From: Ophioderma brevispina
Lineage: Eukaryota; Echinodermata; Ophiuroidea; Amphilepidida; Ophiodermatidae
Assembly: GCA_023653785.1 (NCBI GenBank)
Contig: JAMKCH010051382.1
Span: 85,394 to 149,393 of the forward strand
Direction: 5' to 3'
Length of the DNA stretch: 64,000 bases
In this document: positions 48,201 through 60,100 of the stretch, one piece after another
Layout: every line of letters starts with the position of its first letter
Position numbering within the stretch: position 1 is the stretch's first letter
The notes under the pieces: generated by a model
What the model saw: only the letters and a program-made list of their open reading frames with translations
Told to the model about the DNA's origin: nothing
Databases searched by the model: none
Program-made: the position numbers and the translations under genes

Positions 48201-51200
48201 GCATTTCCAAAACCAGTGTCAAGTTCTATGCTACCAAGCCATTTTGGTCATTCCTTGCCAACTTCTGCTCGCTCCACTCAGCTGAGACCCGCGTCGCTGA
48301 TGGTGATCACATCCATGTGGCAGTTACAGTGCAGAGCTGCAACAACAAGACAGATCAGCAAATTGTACGCGGTAACGAAGTTGATCGGAAAGATTTCGTT
48401 GTGACAGATAAGTCTGGAAACATCACTCTTTCTACATGGGGCGAGTACACCGACGTACTTCAAATTGGAAAGACGTACATGGTTGGCAACGTGACAGTGA
48501 AACTCCACAAGGGTGTCAAATGTCTCAACACGAATATCCGCACCAGTATCATAGAGGGCGTTTGGGATCGTAAAAAGCACGAGTTGGATTACACCATTGT
48601 TTTTCCCTCCGTGTATCCTGAAGATGGTGGATCATCACTGGAAGACCAGAAGAAAGTGGCTCTTCAGCCGTCGCCTGCAAGAACAGGTCTCCTTGGTCAA
48701 GCGCCTTCAAGAATATCCTCCAGAGATTCATCATCTAGATCAGCTCATCACTCGGGAGGCGATTATCTTGGCTCCAGATCACTTGGCAGCAGTGTAAGGT
48801 CTTCATCCACTACTGTAAGAATAGATCCAACTCTTAGTATTGAGAGCAAAGTAGGTTTTGTTAGGGTGAATGATGGTTGTGGTAGTGTTATTAGGTTCAT
48901 GTTGTTAAAGGGTCTTTTAAGAATGGATCAGCTTGTTGCCTTGGCCTTTGTTTGCAGTTCTCAGACCAGCCACAAAGTAGATCGTAAGAATTCAAGGTGG
49001 TGTTATAATACACCTGTCAGTTGTATGGCGCACTATGCGACCCCCGGGAAAGGTGCGTCATGGGTGGGGTCATTTACCACCACATTCTTGACGCAGGGTG
49101 GTGGGTACAGTCATTGCAGCCTGTGTCCGTCACAACATTGAGAAATAGGTGCGTAAATGTCCGTCATTTACCTGGGTTGGTAAATCATTGGACGAATACC
49201 GTCTCAATACGAACGTTTTTGTATGATATAGGCCATACTCGTCTGGCTTTTACAATGCCTCAGCAGTGTATCCAAATTCGGATCCTTTCGCCACGTTTCC
49301 ACTGTATGAATTGCGTTTTTTATCGTTGTCGTCATGTCGTTAAAACTTGTTTGTGGTGACCTATGCCTGCTGAAAATACCCCGGGCACTAAATATTTCAA
49401 GTTGCGAACAAACCTATAGGTAAAATTTGATTTTGGGACCCACGAATCTTCGTTCGTGGGTCCATAGTACTGGGGTGTTGTTAACTGCGTGTTTATCTTA
49501 TATCGTATTGTCTTGAAATTTTGCATGTGTGTTGGATGACGTGGGAAATAATGCAGCGTTTTCGTTTGGAAATAGGTGGGAAAGCCAAGGTTAGGGTCTA
49601 AACAAACAAATTGGTTGAATTTGGTTCATGATGTGTCATACAGCTCCTTTTGGATGTGTGCATTGTAAATGGCCATGAAAGCTGTTGGGAATAGCAAAAA
49701 GTCAATCACAGAAGCCTCTGGCAAGCCTTCCCCTTATCATGCTTATCACTTGACCTCCATGTAGCTGCTATTTAGCCTTGATGCATTTGCATATACCTTA
49801 GTTGTGTCAGTGTGCTTGCAATGTGTTTACACTAATTAGGGTCACTTACCTTGCAAGGACACATTCCATGTCTGTTGACATTTCCAGGCTCAACACCTTT
49901 CTGGTCAGATATATAATATGCTAGTACATAGTTTTATAATGGACTATAATGTAACATTTCTGCACATGATAATTTTGAAAATGGTTTATATTTCCTCAGA
50001 ATGTAAATTTGTGTTTTTTCCATGATAAGCCTAGTGCATGCACCCAATCAAATTTGGCACTAAGGACTGACTCAATCTGGTCAGTCAGATAGTATTAAAT
50101 CCTATACCCCTAGTACAAAATCATTTATTTCTCAATTTAAAAAACTATCTGGAATTTCCCTGATCCACTAACCTTTCCTGTGTGTGTGTATGTGTGTGTG
50201 TGCGTGTGTGTGTGTGCGTGCATGGTGGTGTGTGTCTGGGTATGTGTGTCTATGTCTGTATGCCTGTCTGTGCCCGTCTCTTGGCTGTCATGTTTGAGGT
50301 GTCTACATGAGGGTGTGGTCAACCAAAAATGTCAAACATAAGTATTCTTATGCCAAGAAATTTGTCAAAACCTCATTTCCTTGACTCAAATTTTGAAGCT
50401 GTGACCTTTGGAATATTTCCAAGCCTTTCGCCTCAAAAACTAAGTAATATTTATTATTGAACCACGTATTAACAGTATTAAAATTGCTCAAAGCAAGATC
50501 AAGAAACCAATTTGTATGTACCAGAGCCGTACGCAGGATTTTTTTACGGGGGGTGCGGGTCTTCGAAAAGTGGACCTTTTTTGGAAAAATGGACCTACCC
50601 CCCCTAAAAGGGCCATTTTTGAACATTTTGAACACTCATCACCAAAAAGTGGACTTTTCCTCATATTTTCTCTTAATTTTGCCTTTTTATCAAAAAAAAT
50701 AGGCAAAATGTGGACCTTTTTCCCTCTTGTGGAATTGGGGGTTGCGAATTGGAATGTACTTTTGCATCATTTGAGGAAAACACCTTCAAATTGAATTAAG
50801 GGCATATTCAATTTTCAAAACGTTGTGATTTCATTGATGAGTTGTGTTTAGGGTGTTTTTGCTGTTTTGGTGAGTTATGGATTTGATTTCATTGATGAGT
50901 TATGTTCTTAGAGTTATTTTTGGTGAGTTAGGAATGGAGTTCATCAACGAGTTATGTTCAGAGTTTTTAGAGTTATTTTTGGTGAGTTATGGAGTTTTCA
51001 TCGATGATTTATGTTTTAGAGTTTTTTTGATGTTTTGGTGAGTTATAAATGGAGCCCGTCAATGAGTTTTAAGCATTATTTGTTAGGTATGAATGGAGTT
51101 CATTGATGAGTTATGTTCTTAGATTTATGTTTTGGTGAGGTTGGTTTCGGAATGGAGTTTTTTATTTTTGGTGAGTTATGGAGTTCATCGATTAGTTAGG

Positions 51201-54087
51201 TTTAGAGATTTTTTTGGGATATATTTTGGTGAATTTATAAATGGAGCCCGTCAATGAGTTTTAAGCATTATTTGTTAGGTATGAATGGAGTTCATTGATG
51301 AGTTATGTTCTTAGAGTTATTTTTGGTGAGTTAGGAATGGAGTTCATCAACGAGTTATGTTCAGAGTTTTTAGAGTTATTTTTGGTGAGTTATGGAGTTT
51401 TCACGATGAGTAGGTTTAGAATTTTTTTGATATATTTGGTGAATTTATAAATGGAGCCCATTAATGAGTTAATAGAGTTATTTGTTAATGAGGTATGAAT
51501 GGAGTTCATTGATGAGTTATGTTGTTAAAGTCATTTGGATGAGTTATGGATGGGAGTTCATCAACCTTTCCAGATGTTTAGTTTTTTTGTGAGTTGTGGC
51601 ATTCATTGATGAGTTATGTTTTAGAGGTTTTTTTGTTTTTTTTTGTTGAGTTGTGGATAGATTTCACCAATGATTATTTTGTTTTTTAAGTGTTTTTTTT
51701 TTTTTTTTTAAAATGGTTCTTTTGGGGTTCTTTTTTTGTTTTTGAGTTCTTGGTGGTCACGAAAGCCGGTGACCGCCTGGTTCTATAAGGCCATCCCTCC
51801 ATTATTTACCTTTTTAAAGGGCCATTCCATTAATCAATTACCAATTAATTCCTCCATTTACCAATTAAAGGGCCATTCAGGCCATTTCTCAGTTACCAAA
51901 GGCTTATTCCTAAAGTTGCCAAAGGAACCATTCCATCATTTACCTTGGAAAGGCCAATGCATTTTATTTAAAAGTGCCATTCCTTCATTTACCAATGAAA
52001 GGGACATTCCTCAATTTACAATATTAAAAGATATTTCTCCAGTTACCAAATAACCGGCCATTACTCAATTTACCAGTTAAAGGGCCTTCCCAATTAAAGG
52101 GGCATTATATGATTTTCTGGAAATGGTTAAGCTGATGATGTCAACGAAATGGCGGACGATTTAAATATTTTGCTGAGTTCCAATGTGGCAACGTGTGGTT
52201 TTCAGTCAGTAGATTATAAGCACCGGCCGAATTTATTGTCACTGTTGCGATAGCATCTGCTAGACTGGCTATCAAAAATACGCAATGCGCGAGTGGGACG
52301 CGAGTACATCGCCGGCGAAGTGAAATATGTTTTTGAACAGAAGCAGAACGTTTCATAATATAAAACTTGGCTCCGATACCTCTATGCTCAGATGGATCAT
52401 TTGCACGACGATCAGCTGCAGCTGCGGTATTTGTTTTGTTGTTGTTGTTTGTTAGCCATAGGGCCTACTTTGTGGTCTCTTGATTGTGAAAGATATAAAA
52501 ATGAGCATGCATAAACATCTAGATAGATTGTGTGAAATCTCGTTTATCGATGCACTTTGCAATGAGCCAATAGAAGATGCATTCGTTTCCAGGGTATGTT
52601 CTAGAAGTATTTTATTAGAGGTGGGCTATAGAGGGTCATATTTGGGTCATAGTTCAGATCACTTCGAACACAGGCTAAAATGATGACTTTATTGATGCTT
52701 ATCCCATTTTCGAAGAAAAAAAATAAAAAGTGCGAAAACCAAGGTGCCCCAATGAAAAATACAAAATGGCCCCAAAATTGACCAAAAATCATATTTTTGA
52801 CCATAACTAGATAAGCTTTTGTTTAATCACCTTCATTTTTGTGGCAATACCCATGTTCTGGCCTGCAAGGAATCATTCTATGCAATTTCTATCTCACCAC
52901 GACTTTTGTTTTCTCGATATGGCAGTTTTAGCCTAAAATTGGACTGCGAGGGCGCTTTCCCAAATACCATAGTAGAAAAGTTTTTTTAAATTTTGACTGG
53001 TGGGCCATCATCAGAAGTGTTGATGCATCATTTTCTGAAGATTAGAGCTGTGTAACACTAACCATTTTCCTGTGGCATTAATTTAAAATTTGACGAAAAC
53101 ACTCCCATTGGCATGTACAGGGGTCAACAAACTTTCTTATGTGTGGGTTTCAATGGAGGGCATTTTTATGACATTAAAAAGCCTTCAGTTGTAAAACCGC
53201 AAACACCACGCAAGTCAAATTTCATGCATGTGTTCATAATAAAACTCTCTTAAACTTTTTGAATGTTAAAATTACCATATCAATTGGATGCGCATTTTAT
53301 GGGAAAGCGCCCTCAGAGGTCAATTTTAAGCAAAAATTGCATTTTCAAGAAAAGAAAGGATATGGTGGGATGAAAGTTGCATAGTATGATTCCTAATACC
53401 CCAAAACATGGTATTGCCACCAAAAAATTAAGCAAATTGAACAGAAAATAATTGAGTTATGGTCAAAAATCAAATTTTTGACAATTTGGCGGCCATTTTG
53501 GATTTTTCGATATGGCACCCTGGTTTTCGCACTTTTTCCATTTTTTTCTTCGAAAGTGGATCAGGTGATTAAAAGTCATTCAAAGCGCCTGTGTTCGAAG
53601 TGATCTGAAAAAACATTGACCTTCTATAGCCCACCTCTAATTTTATGTTGTACTTTATATCACGCGTATACGTACCTTGAAGTGTTTTAATAATATAGTG
53701 AAACAACCTACATTTATCATTGTTTCTCAATGATTTTCCCAATCGTAGGTATTATCAAGTCCAAGAGTTCAGCTCCAAAAGACCCACGTTTTCAGTATCA
53801 TTTCAGTTCCAAAAGACCCTTGATTTTCAATTGCTCGTGGAGCATTCCCACCAAAATAAATGTTGTGCCGGGGGCGTGGGCAAACAATTTGAGGCTTGAA
53901 GAGGGGCCTGAACATATTCATTTGCATCCTCCGCCCACATGCTCCAAAACTTTCTTACATTTATTAAAAAAAAGAAAAAAATAGTTTATATTTTTTTCTT
54001 CTATTCCCTTTCAATATTAGTATTTAAAATATACTGTCCGCAACAGAAGAATCAACAAAATTTTCATAAGAACATCAACACGCACAC

Positions 54088-54122
<35 letters not shown>

Positions 54123-57100
54123 TGTTTTTGTTTACAGTGGAAAACCAGGGGAAAAAAATCAATGAGCTCAAGGTATTTAATAAGGTATTCGATCTAACAC
54201 TGGACAGTATAGAGGGTATGCAATAGCCTATTAATCCTAGCAACGCCATTACGTAATCCCTAGTTACGTGCTGAGCCCGACTTGTCGCCATCGTGGAGGA
54301 CAACCACAGTGTGTTTACAATGTATAACCATGCACCACCAATGTCAAAGTATTCATTCCGAATTACTTAATGCAATTAAAAGAACGAATATCCCACTAAA
54401 AGACCATTGGCGACATCAATCTTTACTATATCCCAATAAACACAGAAAAAAATCCTGAGAAAAAATTCCGAATTGACAGTAACACAGGCATGATCCAATG
54501 TGTTGCACATTATGAATATTCAGTTAATTCCTACGAAAGTCAAGTCATACCATGGTCATACTAAATTGTTTGTGGGTTGGCTGCAAAATCGGTTGTTATC
54601 AGGCCTAAAATTTTGCTGAATATTCTCTGTGCTTCTTGAGCTGTTGGTAGGTAAATCTTGTTAAATTTTCCAATTTGCTAATTAAAATCTTTCCGATAGA
54701 TTTTTTTTTTTGTTATCATTAGAAAACACGCTATTGAAAACCAACCCATTTAACAAACAGAGCTTCTCGCATTCTCAAACAAGAACACTACCAATCGCGC
54801 CTCCTATTACGTGTAAGAGTCTGAAAAACTTAAATAAGGGTAAAGATACTGTGAATTAATTTGTCACCGAGACTGCTTGGGACTACATAAATTTAATAAA
54901 CAGGAATCTTTACTCTATAGAGATAACTTGGGCCTGTAACATCTCACAAGCAGAAGTCGTCGAAACAAACCGGAAACATTAAAACAAACACACAAACTGG
55001 CCAAATAAAACAAAAATACACCCGCAAAGAAAATAATTAGTAGGCCTATAAATAGTCCATCTTTGACTGTAAAAGAAAATAAATGGTTGTGGGAAAAATC
55101 GCCAACGACGTTTTCTCATGTCAGGGAGAGTTCTTGTTTCCTCGCGGTCACGCGGGGATTTTCCATACCAGGAAAGCTCGGAAGAATTTGAGGCCCTTGT
55201 CCGTTGTGGAACGATTCGCACACGCTTACACAGAGTAAAAAATCATTATTTTGCGTCTATTGAGTTCTTATTGCTAATAAAATATGATAGTCATGATAAT
55301 AATAGCTATAATTTTCCGGATAATTTTGCAATGGTTTCATGAAAACCGCGGGAAAAAAAGATTTAATGAAATAAGCTGAAATTGGCTTCTTCCGGGTTTG
55401 TTGCTACACGTATTCCGTTGTTTTTATTTCTCATGTTAGTTTAAGTGCGGATTCAAGTGCAATTTTTCGTGAAATTTCACTTTAATATGAGTTGTTTTCA
55501 ATAAAAACGTATTTTAAAAAACATATAGAAGGAAAACAAACTTGGTATTTCAGTAGGAAATATAAACACCGCTGAACGTGCCGTGTCCATGTGTTTCACT
55601 CGCCAGTGCGCAGTGTAGGCTACCTCCAGAGCTCTCAGGTTGTCCTCCCAAAGATGTCGCTGCTCGGCCATCCTTAGATAATTGGGTCTTATATGCAAGA
55701 GGTGTTAATAGCTCATGACGTAGTATTGCATACACTCTATACATTTTACATGTACATGTTCTGTGTAACACGCTGACCCAAATTCATCACCTGGCCCTGG
55801 CCGGTCCCCGTGCGCATAATCTAAGGTGCAGCCCACGGTACACAGGTGCCGTCATGAAGGAATTTCCATGAAAAAAAAACTGGGTACCTCGGCCGCCTGG
55901 GCGGAAGAAAAAGGAGTGAGTTGGAGGGGGGGGGGGAGCTGTAAGTTTAGCTTAATTGAAGGGAAATTGAACAGGAAAATAATTGTGATGACAGAACGTC
56001 ATGGGTTTGAATTTATAAATGTTAAACTAATCTGATAAATCCATCTTGTGGTATTTATAAAATAGTTCACTACTTGTCCATTAAAACTCCGCTATTGCAT
56101 GCATATCGATTCGCTTGCCCTTGCCCTGCCCTTGCCGGTGTTATGATATTTTAAAAATAATGACGTCAAGGAGATCATGCTACTGTTTGAATATTCATTA
56201 GTTCATTCGTAATTTTCAAGTAATGACGATTCGCGCGTGCGTAATTATCCATTATACCATGAGGTTATTATTACGTTACCGTACTGGCCGGGAAAATCTA
56301 TGAGAGTGTTACTTTGTCTGCAATGATATTTTTAATCAAATCCTTCACTATTTCAAAAAATAACACCCTAAGTAAATTATTAAATGTCTCATTACCATTC
56401 AAGATGTTTGTTCTTGTTGTGATGGCTAGGATGTATAAATACAGCGTTTACAATCGACTTTCTCGGTGCTATTGTTGCGAAATCCCCAAAAAGCTGTGTA
56501 GTTGGACCTGGTACTGGTAGGGGAATGCGTGATACCCAAAAGATCATTGCGTGTGCGCAATTTTTATCTTCCACGTGCTTACAAGCTGCTCGATGACAAG
56601 TGTGAAGGAGATACGTGAGCAGCAGTACACGAGTGTCGTTTTTTTTTTTAACAAAGTAAACAACAACACTAAAGTTAAACGGACAATGAATTGACAGGCG
56701 ACCAAGACGAGATGAAATGACACAAGTATGAACGTACATGTGCAGGCGCGGATCCAGGGAGGGGGAGGAGGGGGCGCCGCGCCTCATCCGGGTAATTCTG
56801 CAAAATCTTGAAAAATCGGCCCATTTTTGGAGCTTTTGAACATTTCAGCCTTTCAGCCCCCGGTAATTTTGCGGTTTTTCAATTCTGGATCCGCCACTGA
56901 GTGTGGGCAGAGAAATGTCGCATTAATCCTAATATTGTTTTTATTCACTCTTTTCACTGACACTGTTAATTCTTCTGTGATCACATTTACAAAACACACA
57001 ACACTCGACATTGACATTCTCATGACTTCAAACATAAAAAACGGTACACCAAATCCATCATTCTGCTGTCTTTTTTTCAAAAACATTTTCCAATTTGTTA

Positions 57101-60100
57101 AATATGGCGATTGGGATTTCTCTACCGTCAAGTCTTTGAATATAGTAAAGTTGTTCGTCTGATGTCGGACGAGATCTTTAAACACCCCCAGCTGACGTAA
57201 TGATCACGACCCGTCACCTTTGACCGAATTTCATTGATTACAGAGTCACGAGGGAAGGGAGTATCGCCATGATTATAGTGAATGCTCAGAATTTCGTCAA
57301 AACTTACGAGGTATTTTGAAAAATATGGATCTAATTCTGACGAGTATAACGGCAAGTTGTTTAGGTTAAGTAAAGAAGGGTTTAGAGTCGGTGTTGGAAT
57401 GGTTTATAATGTCATATTGAGGTCGAATAATGGAATTTATTAAGCCAAGCTGATATCGGAATTATGGCGATATTGCGATATTTTTAGGCCGCGATGTACA
57501 ATATCAACAGGGGCCGCTGTGGGGGGGGTGCCCATGCTCCGCGCCGCCAGAATCAGCATTCGGACATTTCACTGCAAAAAGTCATGCAGTTCGTCATGAC
57601 AGACGTGCGTCCTTAGGACAGTTAAATGGTTCGTCATTATCAAGAAATGGTGCGTCACAAAAAGTATTATGCGTACCCGTCATTTGTAAGCAAAGGTGCG
57701 TCATATTTGAGACGGGTGCGTCATGGTATAGGTAAATCCGCCTCACATTGGACAAATGACGCACCATTCCCGGGGGTCGCATAGTGCGCCTTACAACTGA
57801 CAGGTGTATAATTTAGGAACTCCAGATGGATAATAAACAACAATTCGCAAATCAACAGGGTGGCTTGATCTTGGCATAGGCCATTTGCATATGTGACAAT
57901 TGATAGTCTGATGTCGGAAAATGAACAGTCATGGATTATGATTTTAGAAAAGTACTGAATACAGGTGAATATTGGTTTGAATGTTTCTGGTGCTTTATGC
58001 AGTAGCTGCAGACTTGATTTTGGTCCTGATCACTCTTGAAATTGAGCTTTTTGGTCATGGAATTTTATTTGAAATCTGTGGTGCACAGTCTAAATGCTTG
58101 TAACTTTAATAGTGTTTTGTGCTAGTTGTGATCTGCCCTTGAAGCCCATGATGTAGATTTTTCATTTGTAGAAGTATTGTAGAAGTAGTAGTTGGATGAG
58201 ATTAGATACTCAGGATATTTTATCACCTATGGTAAGTGGAAGTGCAACATTTGACTCATGGATACTGTACCAAGATAGTTTTTCAGTTTGTAACCATTTC
58301 ATTAGGTTTTCCAATTTAATCAAAGGTCATTATACTACTGGCAGTTAGTGTGTTGTGTGTGTTCTTACAAAGCTTGTGTGCTGAACAAATGGCCCTTGTG
58401 TGACTTTTTTGTGGGCTGCCAGCATAGCTGGCAGTGGCAGGACCACTTAGCAATTTGTTATGTGTGTGTGTATGTACATGTATGTGTGGATGTGTGTGTC
58501 ACTAAAATGTAAAGTTTTTAAAATTCACCTCAGTTGAAGTTCAATTGAAACCAAACTCGTGCATATGTGCAACATGGGATCTCTCATTATTATGTTGATG
58601 AGGTCAAAGGTCACATGCCAAGGACAAAGGTCTCATGAGGCTGAGTTGAAATAGGCTTGCGGCCCACAGCTTATATTCTTAGAATATAGCGAGCATGCAA
58701 CCGCAAGCTGAGAACTGCAAAATTGTAGTTACCATATGTGTCCAGCCACACAAGAAATAGCATTTATTTCAGCATAAAATGTTGTACGCCTTCTGTTGAT
58801 GAAATATGGAAAAGGGCGGTTAAAAGGCATACACATGTCCATTTGTCCATGTGTGTGTGAAAAAGTCACAAGTACAACACAAAAAAGTCGCACAAGACAC
58901 CGAGACAAGAGCAATATAAAAAGACACAAGTAATGTTGGGAAACACACAAGCAAAAAGTCAAAAACAAGTATATTTCTGTTAGTGTGTGTGTGTTTGTGC
59001 GTGTGTATGCATGCATGTGATGCGACGAGTAAGCTGATTTGTAATTGGCAGTCATTCAAACAGAATTAGCAGTCTAACTGCAATCAGACAGAACCTGTGC
59101 TTCAAAATACATGTTGATAATGATTTCAGGTAAGAATTTATTCTAGCACGCTGAAATCAATCTGCACTACAGTCACACTTTGAAAACAATTACAACTAAA
59201 ACCTCAATCAAAAAGGCTTTCTGATTTTTATGCTGGATAAAAGTTCCTTTTGGGGTTACTGTAACAGGGACACAAATATAAGTAATTCAAATTCTGAAAG
59301 AAGGGCAAATATTTTATACTCAATATGTTACAAACCCACATTCTGGATACAATTAGAGCCAGAATTTAAACATTTAGCAAACATTCACAATGTGTATAAA
59401 AAGTATAACAGCATAGCATATTTGATGGACATCAAAACTGATCATGATATTAGAACAATCATATTTGTTTTGTTTAAAATTTCATTAAAAAAAATAAAAA
59501 AAATAAAAAAAATAAAAATAGTCAACTAAAGTTCAAATTGTATGGTATTTACTTTGGATGGAAATATCATTTAAGTTACTATGTAAGCAATTTGTTTAAA
59601 CATGATTACACATTGAACCAGGTTTTGAACCTCGCGTTAAGATAACATTTTAATTATGACATGAATTTAATATTGAAAATTGGTTTGTTGTGACTAGTTA
59701 GTCTTGTTAAAATTTACCAAATTAACAATCCAAGTAGTGGAATCAATAATATGGCGACATTGTCCCAATTTGCCTCTAGTATTGCATCTTCGGAGATGCA
59801 GCTTTGAAGGCTCCGGGGACTTGTTGATGGGACAAATTATCCTGTGAGAGACATCTTAGTATTTTCTTCCTTGATTCAAGGTGCATTTCGTGATCCCAGC
59901 GCTTTGTTTTATTCAATGTTCACTAGATATCCTTGCAAAAAAAGCTTATTCCCAAAATTTGAGTTGATTCCGATCTTGCGGTTTTGTGTTATGAGCAGTT
60001 GCTTGTTTCCTATGGTCCCACAGGCGACAAATTGCAAATTTCTTGACCGAATTTGCAGGTAAGATTTTGGCACACATGGATTACTAAAACTAACTGTTCA

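Larger units (their letters stand above)
49010..57807. mobile_element. 8.8-kb DNA transposon-like element with 52-bp terminal inverted repeats
   Basis: The left end 49010-49061 and right end 57756-57807 are inverted copies (50 of 52 bases identical), starting ACACCTGTCAGTTGTA. The flanks carry ATAAT on both sides (49005-49009 and 57808-57812), a 5-bp target duplication, or TATAAT if the last T is counted. Subterminal GGTGCGTCA/TGACGCACC-type repeats occur several times inside each end. The interior holds microsatellites, minisatellites, a 1.0-kb fold-back element and a small hAT-like MITE, with no recognisable transposase. It begins 159 bp after the 47333-48850 exon and lies in the PRPF39 intron. 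The superfamily is not assigned. Confidence 0.8.
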
